From Saccharopolyspora shandongensis (lineage in GTDB: Bacteria > Actinomycetota > Actinomycetes > Mycobacteriales > Pseudonocardiaceae): a stretch of DNA of 64,000 nt. Numbering within the stretch: the stretch's first letter is position 1; every line of letters starts with the position of its first letter. This document shows positions 15,579-24,545 of the stretch, piece after piece. Made by a program: the position numbers and the translations under genes. Under the pieces are notes generated by a model. That model ran no database searches and was not told the origin of the DNA. It saw nothing but the letters and a program-made list of their open reading frames with translations. The stretch is from assembly GCF_900106995.1 (NCBI RefSeq), contig NZ_FNOK01000007.1:206626-270625 (forward strand), given 5' to 3'.

Positions 15579-18500
15579 TTATAGGGGGAGGTCGGAGGGT
15601 TGGAGGTTCCGGAGGTCTTCGAGGGTCGGCGACTGCAGGCTGCTGATGCGGCCCGCTTGGCGGGTCATCGTCGACTCCAGGAGCTGGCGGGCGTAGCGGG
15701 CGTTGCCGAAGTTCCGGTCTCGCGGCACCTGCTCGAAGTGGTCGAGCAGCGCCGCTCGGACGACTTCGTCGCACTCGTAGCCGTTGGTCTCCGCCGTGCG
15801 CTCGAAGATGCTGACCAGCTCCGATGCCGTGTAGTCCTCGAACTGCACGTGGCGGGAGAACCGCGAGCCCAGGCCCGGGTTCGAGTCCAGGAAGTCCTGC
15901 ATCTCCGCCGGGTAGCCCGCGACGATCACCACCACCTCGTCGCGGTGGTCCTCCATCAGCTTCACCAGCGTGTCGATCGCTTCGCGGCCGAAGTCGTTGC
16001 CGCCCGAGGACGTCAGCGTGTACGCCTCGTCGATGAACAGCACGCCGCCGCGCGCCCGCTCGAACGCCTCGCGGGTGAGCTGGGCGGTGTGCCCGATGTA
16101 CTTGCCGACCAGGTCGGCTCGCGCGACCTCCACCAGCTGGCCGGTCGGCAGCACGTCCAGCCCGGCCAGCACCTCGCCGTAGAGCCGGGCCACCGTGGTC
16201 TTGCCGGTGCCGGGCGGCCCGGCGAAAACCAGGTGGTTGCTGATCTTCGGCGTCGGTAGGCCCGCCGCGGCCCGCCGCTTGTTCGCCTCCAGCAGGTTGA
16301 CCAGGTCTTCCACCGCCGACTTCACCGAGCCGATGCCGATCATCTCGCGCAGCCTGGTCAGCGCCGACGGCTTGTCATCCGCCGGGGGTTCCGGCTCGAC
16401 GCCCACGTCTTCGGGCAGCATTCGGGACAGCTCCGGGCCGCCGGCGTCCGGCAGCGCAGCCAGCCGGACGGCCTGCCGGTCGATCATCTCCTCGAAGAGC
16501 TTGCGGGCGGCGCGGCCGTTGCCGAAGTCGGCGCCGCGGTGCATCCGCCCGAAGTGCTGTTCGAGGGCTTCGCGGGCGCCTTCGCCGAGCTTGTAGCTGT
16601 GCGCCCCGCACATCCGCTCGACGATGGTCACCAGCTCGGGCACCGAGTAGTTCTCGAACTCGATGGTGCGGTTGAAGCGCGACGCCAGGCCCGGGTTGGA
16701 GGCCAGGAATCCCTGCATCTGCTCGGAATATCCGGCCGCGATGACCACCACGTCGTCGCGGTGGTCCTCCATCAGCTTCACCAGCGTGTCGACCGCCTCG
16801 CGGCCGAAGTCGACACCGCCGCCCTCCTGCGCGTTCAGCGTGTACGCCTCGTCGATGAACAGCACGCCGCCGAGCGCCTTGTTGAACGCCTCGGTGGTCT
16901 TGATCGCGGTGCCGCCGACGATCTGCGCGACCAGGTCGGCGCGCGCGACCTCCACCAGGTGGCCGCTGCGCAGCGCGCCGAGCGAGGCGAGCACCTCGCC
17001 GTAGAGGCGGGCGACGGTCGTCTTGCCGGTGCCGGGCGGCCCGGCGAAGATCAGGTGCCGGCTCATCGGTAGCGCGGGCAGCCCGGCCGCCTCGCGGCGC
17101 TTGGCCATCTCCGTCAGGTTCACCAGCGTCGTGACCTGCTCCTTCACCCCGTCCAGGCCGACGAGCGCGGCCAGCTCGACCAGCGGCCCGGCCTCGGTGT
17201 CGGTGGTGTTGGCGTTGTCGCGGCTGTCCAGGTTCTCGATCTCCAGCCGGTCGCCGCCGCCGCTGCTGCCGGGGCTGTTCGGGGTGTTGACGCCCGAGCC
17301 GCCGTTGCCGGTGGCCGTGCAGTTGGTCACCGAGACCGGTTCGGTCGTCTCGACGCGGACGCCGTCGCGGGTGTTGTCGACCAGCTCGCACTCGTCGAGC
17401 GTGGCGCGGCCGCCGTTGCTCACCAGCACGCCGTGGCCGTCGTTCTTGCGGATCTTGCTGCGCAGCATGGTCAGTTCCGCGTGGTCGGCGACCGTCACGC
17501 CGTCGCCGGTGCAGTCCTGCACCTCGCAGTCCCGGAACATGCCGGTGCCGCCGGGTTCCACGGCCACGCCGGTGGCGGCCCGGATCACGGTGCCGCTGAC
17601 GTACGGGTCGGCGTCCTCGCCGATCCGCAGGCCGACCTTGGCGACGTCGCCGATCTCGGACTCCTCGATCCGGCCGTGCCCGCCGCCGAACACCGAGATC
17701 CCGTCGCCGCGGACCTCCTGCACGGTGACCCGGCGCAGCATCGGGTTCGCCCCGGCGCCCACGCTGATCCCGGTGCCCTCGACGTCGCGCACTTCGAGCC
17801 GGTCGAACTCCGCGACCGACTCGTCGGTGAGCACCACGCCTTCCTTCGCGCTGTCGTGCACGGTGGTCTCGCGGAAGACCGGCCCGGCTAACTCGCCGAC
17901 GTGGATGGCGGCCTGCTTGGTGCCGAACACCCGCAGTTGTTCGTAGCTGCCCTTGGCCTTGTCGGTGATCAGCAGGCCGTGCGCCTTGCTGCGGCCGACG
18001 CGGCAGCCGGTCAGCACCGGTTCGCTGCCGCCGAGCACCACGACGCCGTGCTCCCGGGTGCCGGTGATCGAGCAGTCCCGCAGCGTCGGGCGGCCCGTGC
18101 TGTTCAGGTAGGCGCCGATCGCCACGTCCTTGACGGAGGTGTTGCTGATGGCGGTGCTGCTGGCGCCTTCCAGCGCGATGGCGGGCTTGTCGGTGCGGGA
18201 GATCTGGCAGTCCTCGACGGTGCCGCGGGATTCGGCGTTCGCGCAGATCCCGTTGCCGCGGCTGTCGCGGAGCACGCAGCGGCGGATCGTCGGCGCGGCG
18301 CGATCGCTGATCACGATCGCCGAGCTGCCGAGGTGCTCGATCACGCTGTCCTCGACGACGCTGCCGGCCTCGGAGGTGTCGACGATGCCGGCGCCGGAGG
18401 AGTTGGTGACGCGGCAGTCTCGCATCGCCAGCGAGCCGGATTCCCTGGCCAGCACGGCGGTCCAGGCCGAGCCGGTGACCTCGCAGTCGTCCATCGCGGC

Positions 18501-18800
18501 CTGGCCGCGCGGAACGTCCACAGTGGGCAGTTCGGGGTCGCGGCCGCGTAGCACCAGGCCGCTGAGCTGCACGGCCTCGGAGACCACCCGCACCGCGCTG
18601 CCGCGGACCGGGGCCAGCTCCACGGTGCGCGAGCCCTCGGCGGCCGTGATGGTGACGACCTTGGTGATCACCAGGTTCTCCTGGTAGCGGCCGGGGTGCA
18701 CCGAGATGACCGCTCCCGGGCGGGCCTGCTCCAATGCCGCCGTGATGGTCCGATGACCGTCGGGCCCCTCCGGGCGGACCGAAAGCACAGGCCGTGCCAC
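15579..18800 (-). CDS. EccA-like protein: beta-helix fused to tandem AAA+ ATPases
   Basis: 1073 residues from GTG 18800. An ATG at 18815 is in frame, but GGAGGAG sits 7 bp before the GTG and would lie inside the coding region if the ATG were used. About residues 15-500 are right-handed parallel beta-helix repeats ('[16 protein letters not shown]', '[15 protein letters not shown]' and many more). Two CbbX/EccA-type AAA+ domains follow, each with Walker A '[19 protein letters not shown]' (about 585 and 862) and Walker B '[12 protein letters not shown]' (about 647 and 920). EccA is the cytosolic AAA+ ATPase of T7SS; the mycobacterial form has a TPR N-terminus and one AAA+ domain. Here the TPR is replaced and the ATPase doubled. 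Its place next to mycP supports a T7SS role, probably in handling substrates. Confidence 0.82.
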   Translation of the reverse strand: MARPVLSVRPEGPDGHRTITAALEQARPGAVISVHPGRYQENLVITKVVTITAAEGSRTVELAPVRGSAVRVVSEAVQLSGLVLRGRDPELPTVDVPRGQAAMDDCEVTGSAWTAVLARESGSLAMRDCRVTNSSGAGIVDTSEAGSVVEDSVIEHLGSSAIVISDRAAPTIRRCVLRDSRGNGICANAESRGTVEDCQISRTDKPAIALEGASSTAISNTSVKDVAIGAYLNSTGRPTLRDCSITGTREHGVVVLGGSEPVLTGCRVGRSKAHGLLITDKAKGSYEQLRVFGTKQAAIHVGELAGPVFRETTVHDSAKEGVVLTDESVAEFDRLEVRDVEGTGISVGAGANPMLRRVTVQEVRGDGISVFGGGHGRIEESEIGDVAKVGLRIGEDADPYVSGTVIRAATGVAVEPGGTGMFRDCEVQDCTGDGVTVADHAELTMLRSKIRKNDGHGVLVSNGGRATLDECELVDNTRDGVRVETTEPVSVTNCTATGNGGSGVNTPNSPGSSGGGDRLEIENLDSRDNANTTDTEAGPLVELAALVGLDGVKEQVTTLVNLTEMAKRREAAGLPALPMSRHLIFAGPPGTGKTTVARLYGEVLASLGALRSGHLVEVARADLVAQIVGGTAIKTTEAFNKALGGVLFIDEAYTLNAQEGGGVDFGREAVDTLVKLMEDHRDDVVVIAAGYSEQMQGFLASNPGLASRFNRTIEFENYSVPELVTIVERMCGAHSYKLGEGAREALEQHFGRMHRGADFGNGRAARKLFEEMIDRQAVRLAALPDAGGPELSRMLPEDVGVEPEPPADDKPSALTRLREMIGIGSVKSAVEDLVNLLEANKRRAAAGLPTPKISNHLVFAGPPGTGKTTVARLYGEVLAGLDVLPTGQLVEVARADLVGKYIGHTAQLTREAFERARGGVLFIDEAYTLTSSGGNDFGREAIDTLVKLMEDHRDEVVVIVAGYPAEMQDFLDSNPGLGSRFSRHVQFEDYTASELVSIFERTAETNGYECDEVVRAALLDHFEQVPRDRNFGNARYARQLLESTMTRQAGRISSLQSPTLEDLRNLQPSDLPL

Positions 18801-19217
18801 GCCACTCTCCTCCATCGACCGCGCGGATCCAACGACCGCTAAATCCGCTTTGCGTTGAAACGGTGTTCCCAGCCTGCCTTGCGCGGTGCGCGAGCGTTAG
18901 TCCCAACAACGTCGCCCGCCGACCCCTTTTCATGGGACTCCCGGAGCGTGGTTGCCGGGAGGTTAAATGGAACGGACGATTCGGAGAGCCGGCCGTCCCA
19001 CCCGGACCGGGCGAACGCACTTAAGGACTGTTTCGAGAGTGGCTTGCGCAGCGGTGCGGGTGGCGGGAACCCGGCATGGAAACCCCGACAGCAGCACGGA
19101 CCGCGCTCGCGGAGAACCCCGCGGGCAGGTCCACGAGAACCCGCAGCGGCGAACGCCGCGACCCGCACCGCGAGCGGCCACCGCCGCCGATGGAACAGAT
19201 CTCAGGGGTGACCAGAC
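18801..19217. other. Intergenic region between divergent EccA-like and kinase genes
   Basis: This 417-bp region must hold the promoters of both divergent genes. It contains no recognisable RNA gene, long inverted repeat or protein motif. Short open frames across it look composition-driven and lack ribosome binding sites. Confidence 0.4.
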
Positions 19218-20018
19218 GTGGCCAGGGTGAGCAAGGCGCTGGTCGCGATGTGCCTCGCGTCGAGTGCGGCCGGGTGGGCGCTCGGCCGCTGGACCCGCCG
19301 CTACCCGCAGACGGAACTCCGCTGGCTGCGGCAAGAACTCACGGACGCGAGCAACGCGCTGATCGAAGCGGAGCAGGGCCGGGCCGACCTGCGGCGCTCG
19401 CAGCGCGAGCTGATCACCGCCATCTCCCACGAGCTGCGCACCCCGCTGGCCACCATCCGCGCCGCGGCGGAAGCGCTGCAGGACGGCGTGGCGCAGGAAC
19501 CCGAGCGATACCTGGAAAGCCTGGTCGGCGGCGCGCAGCGGCTGAACCGGGTGACCGGCGACCTCTTCGAGCTGGCCCGGATCCAGGCGGCACCGGTGGA
19601 CCGGATGCCGACGCGGCTGGCGGATCTGCTGGATTCGGCGCTGGCGACGGCGCTGCCGGTCGCCTTGGAGCGCGGAGTGCGGCTGCACGGCGTCGGCCTG
19701 GACAGCGCGATCGATCCGGTGCTGGTCGACATCGCGGTGACGACGCGGGCCCTGACGAACCTGGTGATGCACGCGGTGCGGCACACGGCGCCGGGCGAGC
19801 CGGTGACGGTGACGGCGGTGGTGTCGGGCGACGAGATCGAGGTGATCGTGGTCGACGGCTGCGGAGGGCTCGCCGACTTAGGAGGTTCCGTCGACCCCGG
19901 CGACGCCGGCCTGGCGATCACCCGCGGCCTGATCCGGGCGCACGGCGGAGACGTCCGGATCGACCAGGTCACCGACGGCTGCCGCTTCATCGCCCGCGTC
20001 CCGGCGGGCATTTCGTGA
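19218..20018 (+). CDS. Sensor histidine kinase with altered N-box
   Basis: 266 residues. A single N-terminal hydrophobic segment (about 7-23) and a short coiled segment lead to the HisKA dimerisation domain with phospho-acceptor His71 in 'SHELRTPLATI'. A HATPase_c-like domain follows. In the N-box, 'RALTNLVMHAVRHT', the second, magnesium-binding Asn is His185; the G1-box Asp213 is kept ('VVDGCGGL') and the G2 region is 'GDAGLAITRGLIRAHGG'. Loss of that Asn usually weakens or abolishes kinase activity, so it may act as a phosphatase or scaffold. There is no sensor domain. The nearest response regulator lies 2 kb away on the other strand. Start GTG 19218; the upstream ribosome site is weak. A stack of hairpins follows. 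Confidence 0.8.
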   Translation: MARVSKALVAMCLASSAAGWALGRWTRRYPQTELRWLRQELTDASNALIEAEQGRADLRRSQRELITAISHELRTPLATIRAAAEALQDGVAQEPERYLESLVGGAQRLNRVTGDLFELARIQAAPVDRMPTRLADLLDSALATALPVALERGVRLHGVGLDSAIDPVLVDIAVTTRALTNLVMHAVRHTAPGEPVTVTAVVSGDEIEVIVVDGCGGLADLGGSVDPGDAGLAITRGLIRAHGGDVRIDQVTDGCRFIARVPAGIS

Positions 20019-20069
20019 TGTAGCGGCGGGCGACCGGGCGTGCTCGACGACCCGCGAAGTCAGGTCAAC

Positions 20070-20110
20070 GGTGACCGGGCGCGTGGGTCGGGGCATCGCG
20101 CCCGGTCACC
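20070..20110 (+). terminator. Hairpin terminator after the histidine kinase gene
   Basis: A perfect 14-bp stem (GGTGACCGGGCGCG / CGCGCCCGGTCACC) with a 13-nt loop begins 52 bp past the kinase stop. It is the first of three consecutive hairpins in the gap. Confidence 0.7.
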
Positions 20111-20116
20111 GGGGTG

Positions 20117-20158
20117 GGCCGGTGCGGGTGGGGTTTGGGGGAGGTCACCGCACCGGCC
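20117..20158. terminator. Second hairpin in the intergenic stack
   Basis: An 11-bp perfect stem (GGCCGGTGCGG / CCGCACCGGCC) with a 20-nt loop. It sits between the kinase terminator and the third hairpin and may serve either strand. Confidence 0.5.
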
Positions 20159-20170
20159 CTGCTCGGGTGT

Positions 20171-20212
20171 CGTGAGTGCTGGCTCCGGTAAGAACCGGAG
20201 TGAGCGCTCACG
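20171..20212. terminator. GTGAG-type hairpin before the small membrane protein gene
   Basis: 19-nt arms beginning CGTGAG, 16 of 19 positions paired, apex CCGGTAAGAACCGG. It lies just beyond the stop of the minus-strand gene at 20218, so it probably terminates that gene. Confidence 0.5.
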
Positions 20213-20217
20213 AGCTT

Positions 20218-20493
20218 TTACGGGCGCAAGTGGTGGCGCCCGGTGGGTTCGTCTGGGTCAGTAGTGGGGAATTCCGGTGGTATGCGGGGATGTTCGTATT
20301 CCGAGCCGTGTTCTTCTCGGGTTTCGGATTCGATGTCGGCTATGAGGTGCCAGACCGTGTAAGCGCCTTCGCCGCCTCCGGCGTGCTGCCCCGTTGTCGC
20401 GAAGGCGATGGCTCGTGCGGGGATCTGGGTGGTGAGCATGGCGAGGATCAGCAGGTTGAACAGGACGAACGTGCTGAGCTGAATCCAGAACAT
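20218..20493 (-). CDS. Small membrane protein, function unknown
   Basis: 91 residues. One N-terminal transmembrane helix (about 3-25, 'QLSTFVLFNLLILAMLTTQI') is followed by a polar, Glu/His/Pro-rich tail with no recognised domain. AGGGAGA sits at good distance upstream of ATG 20493, which supports translation. It shares a strand with the small zinc-ribbon-like gene upstream, but a perfect hairpin separates them, so it is probably transcribed separately. Confidence 0.55.
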   Translation of the reverse strand: MFWIQLSTFVLFNLLILAMLTTQIPARAIAFATTGQHAGGGEGAYTVWHLIADIESETREEHGSEYEHPRIPPEFPTTDPDEPTGRHHLRP

Positions 20494-20527
20494 GGTTTCT
20501 CCCTATTGTTGATGTTTCCGCTGGTCA

Positions 20528-20579
20528 GTGGTCGTGAGTGGTTGTGGCTGCTCTAGCGGCCACAACCACTCACGACCAC
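20528..20579 (-). terminator. 21-bp perfect hairpin (GTGAGTG type)
   Basis: Perfect 21-bp arms (GTGGTCGTGAGTGGTTGTGGC and its complement) around a 10-nt loop. The right arm overlaps the last codons of the minus-strand gene that stops at 20570, so it serves as that gene's terminator. Confidence 0.7.
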
Positions 20580-20785
20580 CCGGCGGTGATCCGCCGCCAG
20601 CAGTCCATGCAGGTGTCCTCGCGGATCCAGTCCACTTCGGAGCGATCGTGCAGCTCCGCTGCGTCCGCTTCTGCCCCGCAGAACGCCACCACCGGCTTCC
20701 CGGCAGGGGTTTTCGTTGCTGTGATGGGGAAAGCGTGGCGGCCTCCCGTGACCGGGCGCCAGACGTAGGTCAAGTAGTCGGACAT
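20570..20785 (-). CDS. Small zinc-ribbon-like protein
   Basis: 71 residues from ATG 20785, with GAGGTC upstream. Three Cys can be seen, one in 'VAFCGAEAD' and a CxxC in 'DTCMDCWRR', plus several His, which suggests a small metal-binding (zinc-ribbon-like) protein. I do not recognise a named family. It is divergent from the XRE/DUF397 operon, 114 bp away, so a regulatory link with that pair is possible but unproven. The stop lies inside the 20528-20579 hairpin. Confidence 0.55.
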   Translation of the reverse strand: MSDYLTYVWRPVTGGRHAFPITATKTPAGKPVVAFCGAEADAAELHDRSEVDWIREDTCMDCWRRITAGWS

Positions 20786-20899
20786 CAAGACCTCGCTTTC
20801 TTGAACGGTTTAGGCAAGTTTGCCTGATGTCAGGCAAGGTGATCAATTACACGAAAGAGCGAGATCAAACGGGTGGTGGGGCGCTCGTAAGCTGTGCCC

Positions 20900-21742
20900 A
20901 TGTCGGACACCCCACGGGCACGCGCTCTGGCGAAGGAACTTCGGGCCGCTCGCAACGCTGCGGGCTTGACCGCGCGGGAGTTAGCTCGCGTGCTGGGCTG
21001 GTCCGAGGCGAAGATCAGCCGGATCGAAACCGCGCGACGCGGAATCCTGGTGCAGAACGTCGAAGCGATGCTCGACGTCCTCGGGATGAAGGGCGAAGAC
21101 CGCGAACGCCTGCTGAAGATGGCCCGCGACATCCGCGAACCGGCCTGGTGGGAGCTCGGCAGGGACCTGCCGCAACAACTCACGGCGCTCATCGACGCGG
21201 AGCAGCGAGCCAAGCGCATCACACACGTGTCGCTAAACCTGGTCCCAGGTTTGTTGCAGACTCGCGCTTACACCCGACAAATCATGGAATCCTCCGGCCT
21301 CGGTGACAGTGGGCTTGAAGAGCGGGTGTCGATTCGTCAAATGCGCCAGGGAATTCTGAGCAAGCGGGACCCTGTCGAGCTGTGCGCCTATATCGACGAG
21401 ACAGTGTTCCTCAGGCCCATCGGTGGTCCCCATGTCATGGCAGAGCAGCTTCGACAGGTCATCTCGGCTAGCGAGATGGCCAACGTGACGGTCCGCGGCC
21501 TCCCCTGTGTGCTCGGCGCGCATGCCGGCCTGAGCGGGACGTTCGTACGCTTCGACTTCGTCAAGTCTCGCCCTGTCATCTTCTTGGAGGCGCGCCGCTC
21601 GGGCGCGTTCATCGACGAGCCAACCGACGTGGCACTTTTCTCGGAAGCAGTGCAATTACTCGAAAAGCAGGCATCCGATCCGAGCACCTCGCGCGAGATA
21701 CTGAGGAAGTACGTGCACCAGTACGAGAGCGAGGCGACATGA
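20900..21742 (+). CDS. WhiJ-like XRE/DUF5753 regulator
   Basis: 280 residues. A helix-turn-helix ('AGLTARELARVLGWSEAKISRIE', about 18-45) is followed by DUF5753 (about 90-275, with 'LVPGLLQTRAYTRQIM', 'YIDETVFLRPIGG' and 'VRGLPCVLGAH'). In streptomycetes, such proteins (WhiJ family) act with a small DUF397 partner and influence development. Here the DUF397 gene overlaps the stop by 4 bp (ATGA). There is no clear ribosome binding site before ATG 20900, so a leaderless transcript is possible; GTG 20894 is in frame. Two TTA leucine codons occur (20981 and 21656), which in related bacteria make expression depend on the bldA tRNA. Confidence 0.88.
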   Translation: MSDTPRARALAKELRAARNAAGLTARELARVLGWSEAKISRIETARRGILVQNVEAMLDVLGMKGEDRERLLKMARDIREPAWWELGRDLPQQLTALIDAEQRAKRITHVSLNLVPGLLQTRAYTRQIMESSGLGDSGLEERVSIRQMRQGILSKRDPVELCAYIDETVFLRPIGGPHVMAEQLRQVISASEMANVTVRGLPCVLGAHAGLSGTFVRFDFVKSRPVIFLEARRSGAFIDEPTDVALFSEAVQLLEKQASDPSTSREILRKYVHQYESEAT

Positions 21743-22023
21743 CGACCGAGTTATGCGGTTGGCGCAAGTCCAGCTACAGCGGTGCCGAGGCGGACTGCGT
21801 GGAGGTGGGCTGGTCGAAGTCCAGCTACAGCGGCCCGCAGGGCAACTGCGTCGAGGTTGGCTGGCGGAAGTCTTCTTACAGCGGTGGCGAAGGCAACTGC
21901 GTCGAGGTGGGGGCGGGCCCCGGCCTGGTTGGGGTTCGGGATACGAAGGACCGCGACGGGGGCACCCTGGTGTTCTCCCGGGCTCAGTGGGCTGCTTTCG
22001 TCGGCGGGCTTCGTCGCCGGTAG
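21739..22023 (+). CDS. DUF397 protein with triplicated motif
   Basis: 94 residues. DUF397 proteins normally have one 'WRKSSYSG....CVEV' motif. Here it occurs three times in tandem, each unit 17 residues (51 bp): starting GWRKSSYSGAEADCVEV, GWSKSSYSGPQGNCVEV and GWRKSSYSGGEGNCVEV. The normal DUF397 tail follows ('VGVRDTKDRDGGTLVFSRAQWAAFV'). DUF397 proteins are small partners of WhiJ-like XRE regulators, and the ATGA overlap with the upstream regulator fits. Codon 5 is TTA, the third TTA in this two-gene operon. A triplicated motif could change the binding stoichiometry with the regulator. Confidence 0.9.
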   Translation: MTTELCGWRKSSYSGAEADCVEVGWSKSSYSGPQGNCVEVGWRKSSYSGGEGNCVEVGAGPGLVGVRDTKDRDGGTLVFSRAQWAAFVGGLRRR

Positions 22024-22029
22024 ATCGCC

Positions 22030-22770
22030 CTACGGCTGGGTTGGGCCGAAGCGGTAGCCGACTCCCCAGACCGTGATCAGGACCGTTGGGTTCGCCGGGT
22101 CCGTTTCGATCTTCTCGCGCAGTCGGCGGACGTAGACGCTCACCATCGACGAGTCGCCCACCTGCCATTGCCAGACTCGCTGCATCAGCTCGTCCTTGCG
22201 GAACGTCGTTCCGGGGTTCGCGAAGAAGAACTCCAGCAGGTCGCGTTCCCGGCCGGTGAAGCGCAGTGGTTTGCCCGCCTTGGTGACCTGGCGGGTCGTC
22301 GGGTCGAACGTCAGGTCCTCGATCCGCTGGAGGTGGGACGGCGGTTCCGGCGGCTGCTGCTGCGCGGGCGCTGAGCGGCGCAGCAGCGCCTGGGCGCGCA
22401 GCACCAGCTCGCGGGGGCTGAAGGGCTTGGTGACGTAGTCGTCCGCGCCGAGTTCGAGGCCGTGGATCCGGTCGTCCTGCTCGCCGAGCGCCGTGACCAG
22501 GATGATCGGCACCGAGCTCTGCTCGCGGAGCTTGCGGCACACGTGCGTGCCGTCCAGGCGCGGCAGCATCCGGTCCAGGATCACCAGGTCCGGGTTGAAG
22601 GCGGCGAAGCCGTCGAGCGCCATGACGCCGTCGCTGGCCACCGCGACCAGCATCCCGGCGTGGTTGAGGTAGCTGGCGATGACCTCGGCCATCATCGGAT
22701 CGTCCTCGACCACGAGCACCCGGTGCCGACGCATTCCGCCCGGGCTCGCGCTGGAAGGTCCGCTGTTCAC
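22030..22770 (-). CDS. OmpR/PhoB family response regulator
   Basis: 246 residues from GTG 22770, with GGAGG six bases upstream; an internal ATG (22734, 'MRRHRVLVV') is possible. The receiver domain (about 13-130) has the acidic pair in 'VVEDDPMM', phospho-acceptor Asp in 'PDLVILDRMLP', Thr in 'ILVTALGE' and Lys in 'YVTKPFSP'. The winged-helix DNA-binding domain (about 155-245) has 'LRFTGRERDLLEFF' and 'SVYVRRLREKIE'. No cognate kinase is adjacent; the kinase at 19218-20018 is on the other strand with four genes between. Targets unknown. Confidence 0.92.
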   Translation of the reverse strand: MNSGPSSASPGGMRRHRVLVVEDDPMMAEVIASYLNHAGMLVAVASDGVMALDGFAAFNPDLVILDRMLPRLDGTHVCRKLREQSSVPIILVTALGEQDDRIHGLELGADDYVTKPFSPRELVLRAQALLRRSAPAQQQPPEPPSHLQRIEDLTFDPTTRQVTKAGKPLRFTGRERDLLEFFFANPGTTFRKDELMQRVWQWQVGDSSMVSVYVRRLREKIETDPANPTVLITVWGVGYRFGPTQP

Positions 22771-22971
22771 CGCTCGCCTCCGCTCAATCCCGACAGAGCC
22801 GAAGACTATCCGGTCCGCGGCGCGGCCAGCGTCGCTGCCCGAACGGGCAACCGAATCGCCCCCCGATCTTCGCCATGCCGAGACGTTGGTACGAGCGGGC
22901 CGGAGATTTCCGGTTTTACCCAGGCGCGCGCGGGTCCGGGTGGTCTTGCTCGGCGGCGGATTGCGGACCAC

Positions 22972-23439
22972 TCATGACGGGTCTTGCGGGAACGGCAGGA
23001 CGACGGTGCGTTGGGTGTGGCTGAAGATGATGGACGTCCGCACGTTGACGATCTCCCGCCGCTCGGTGAGGCGGTCGAGCACGAAGGAGTTGAGGTGGTC
23101 GTTGTCCGTGACGGCGATGTGCAGCAGGAAGTCGTCGTCACCGGACATGACGAACACCGACAACACCTCCGGCAAGGTCTCCACGAACTTGGTGAACGAC
23201 TCGATCACCGAGCGGTTCGGGGGGCGCAGCCGCACCGCGACCATCGCCTGCACCGGGCGACCGATCCGGCGCAGGTCGACCTCCGCGCGCCGGCCGCGCA
23301 GGACTCCCTGCCGGGTCAGCCGGCGGACCCGTTCCAGACAGGTGGACTGCGCGGTGTTCAGCCGCGTGGCCAGCTCCTTGTTCGTCAGGCCCGCATCCTC
23401 CTGCAGGAGCGTGAGCAAGGCCGTATCAAGTTCGTCCAT
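22972..23439 (-). CDS. Lrp/AsnC family regulator
   Basis: 155 residues. Winged helix-turn-helix ('DTALLTLLQEDAGLTNKELATRL', recognition 'STCLERVRRL', about 5-55) followed by a RAM/AsnC ligand-binding domain ('PEVLSVFVMSGDDDFLLHIAVTD'). Lrp-type proteins sense amino acids and often control a divergent exporter. Here an EamA permease gene starts 110 bp away on the other strand, with an AT-rich gap between, so that pair is probably regulated by this protein. ATG 23439 is used; an upstream in-frame GTG (23445) would add two residues. Confidence 0.9.
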   Translation of the reverse strand: MDELDTALLTLLQEDAGLTNKELATRLNTAQSTCLERVRRLTRQGVLRGRRAEVDLRRIGRPVQAMVAVRLRPPNRSVIESFTKFVETLPEVLSVFVMSGDDDFLLHIAVTDNDHLNSFVLDRLTERREIVNVRTSIIFSHTQRTVVLPFPQDPS

Positions 23440-23549
23440 GGTCACCGTTCAAAGCCATAAGTCGAGCAAAATTCGGTAAATCGTCTCGACCTATGAATCT
23501 AACACATATTTGGGATATTTAAGCCGTAGATACTGCTACCGTCGCCGCC

Positions 23550-24545
23550 ATGACTCTCCGTGACGACACTGCCGTGGAAGTCGTCACCGGCACCTCTGCG
23601 GGCGCGCGCCGGGTTCCGTCGCGCGCCCTCGGCCTGTCCGTGGCGGCGGTGCTCGCGGCGGCGCTGATCTGGAGCAGCTCGTTCGCGGTCACCAAGGTGG
23701 CCCTCGCCGAGATCCCGCCGATGACCATCGGCGCGCTCCGGTTCGTCCTCGCGGCCTTGGTACTCGGTGTGCTGGTGCACGCCAAGCAGGACAAGCGCCT
23801 GCCCACCGCGCGCCAGCGGATCACGATCGGGATCGCCGGGCTGTTGGGCATTTCGCTCTACTTCGCCCTGGAGAACGTCGGTGTCGACTTGGCCTCCGCG
23901 ACCGACGCCACGCTGATCGTGGCGTCCTACCCGATCATCACGCTGGTGCTGGAACTGCTGCTCGGTCGGGCCGGCTTCTCCGTCGTGCGACTGGTCGGCA
24001 TGCTGGTCGCCATCGGCGGCGTGTGGCTGGTGGTGCGCGACGGCGCGACCGACCATGGGGCCGATCATCTGCTCGGCGACGTCATCCTGATCCTGGGCGG
24101 TGTCGTGTGGGCCGCGTACAACCTGGTCGCCCAGCGGAACAAGTCGGGGGCCTCGCCGATCGTCGTCACCTACTACCAGACGGTGGCGGGTGCGGGCGGC
24201 TTCGTCGTGTTGTCGCTGTTCGAGATCGACCGGTGGTCCGTGCCCTCGCCCGGCGGCGCCCTGCGCATCGCGTTCCTGGCGATCGTGTGCTCGGTGGTGG
24301 CGTTCCTGCTGTACAACTACGGCCTGCGCGGGCTGGTGCCCAGCGTGGCGGTCAACCTGCTCAACATCGTCCCGGTCGCAGGCCTGGGGTGGGCGGTGCT
24401 GCTGGCCGACGAGACCCTGGCCGGCACCCAGGTCGTCGGCGGCGCGGTGGTCATCCTCGGCGTCGTGCTGGGGCTGTACCGCGACTCGCGCGACGGCGCG
24501 GAGGCCGGGACGGAACGGGAAGAAACCCCGGTGGAAGGGCGATAG
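23550..24545 (+). CDS. EamA/DMT family exporter
   Basis: 331 residues, ten predicted transmembrane helices and two EamA halves ('LIWSSSFAVTKVALAEIPPMTIGALRFVLA' region and 'GLRGLVPSVAVNLLNIVPVAG' region). Likely an inner-membrane exporter. Its divergent partner is an Lrp/AsnC regulator, the usual arrangement for amino acid exporters, so an amino acid or related substrate is plausible. A DUF2000 gene begins immediately after its stop (TAG then ATG), implying translational coupling. ATG at 23550. Confidence 0.85.
   Translation: MTLRDDTAVEVVTGTSAGARRVPSRALGLSVAAVLAAALIWSSSFAVTKVALAEIPPMTIGALRFVLAALVLGVLVHAKQDKRLPTARQRITIGIAGLLGISLYFALENVGVDLASATDATLIVASYPIITLVLELLLGRAGFSVVRLVGMLVAIGGVWLVVRDGATDHGADHLLGDVILILGGVVWAAYNLVAQRNKSGASPIVVTYYQTVAGAGGFVVLSLFEIDRWSVPSPGGALRIAFLAIVCSVVAFLLYNYGLRGLVPSVAVNLLNIVPVAGLGWAVLLADETLAGTQVVGGAVVILGVVLGLYRDSRDGAEAGTEREETPVEGR

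Noticed and set aside
22806..23141. Minus-strand 111-codon Thr/Ser-rich frame overlapping the Lrp gene.
   Set aside because: It is out of frame with the clear Lrp/AsnC gene on the same strand, and its composition is low complexity.
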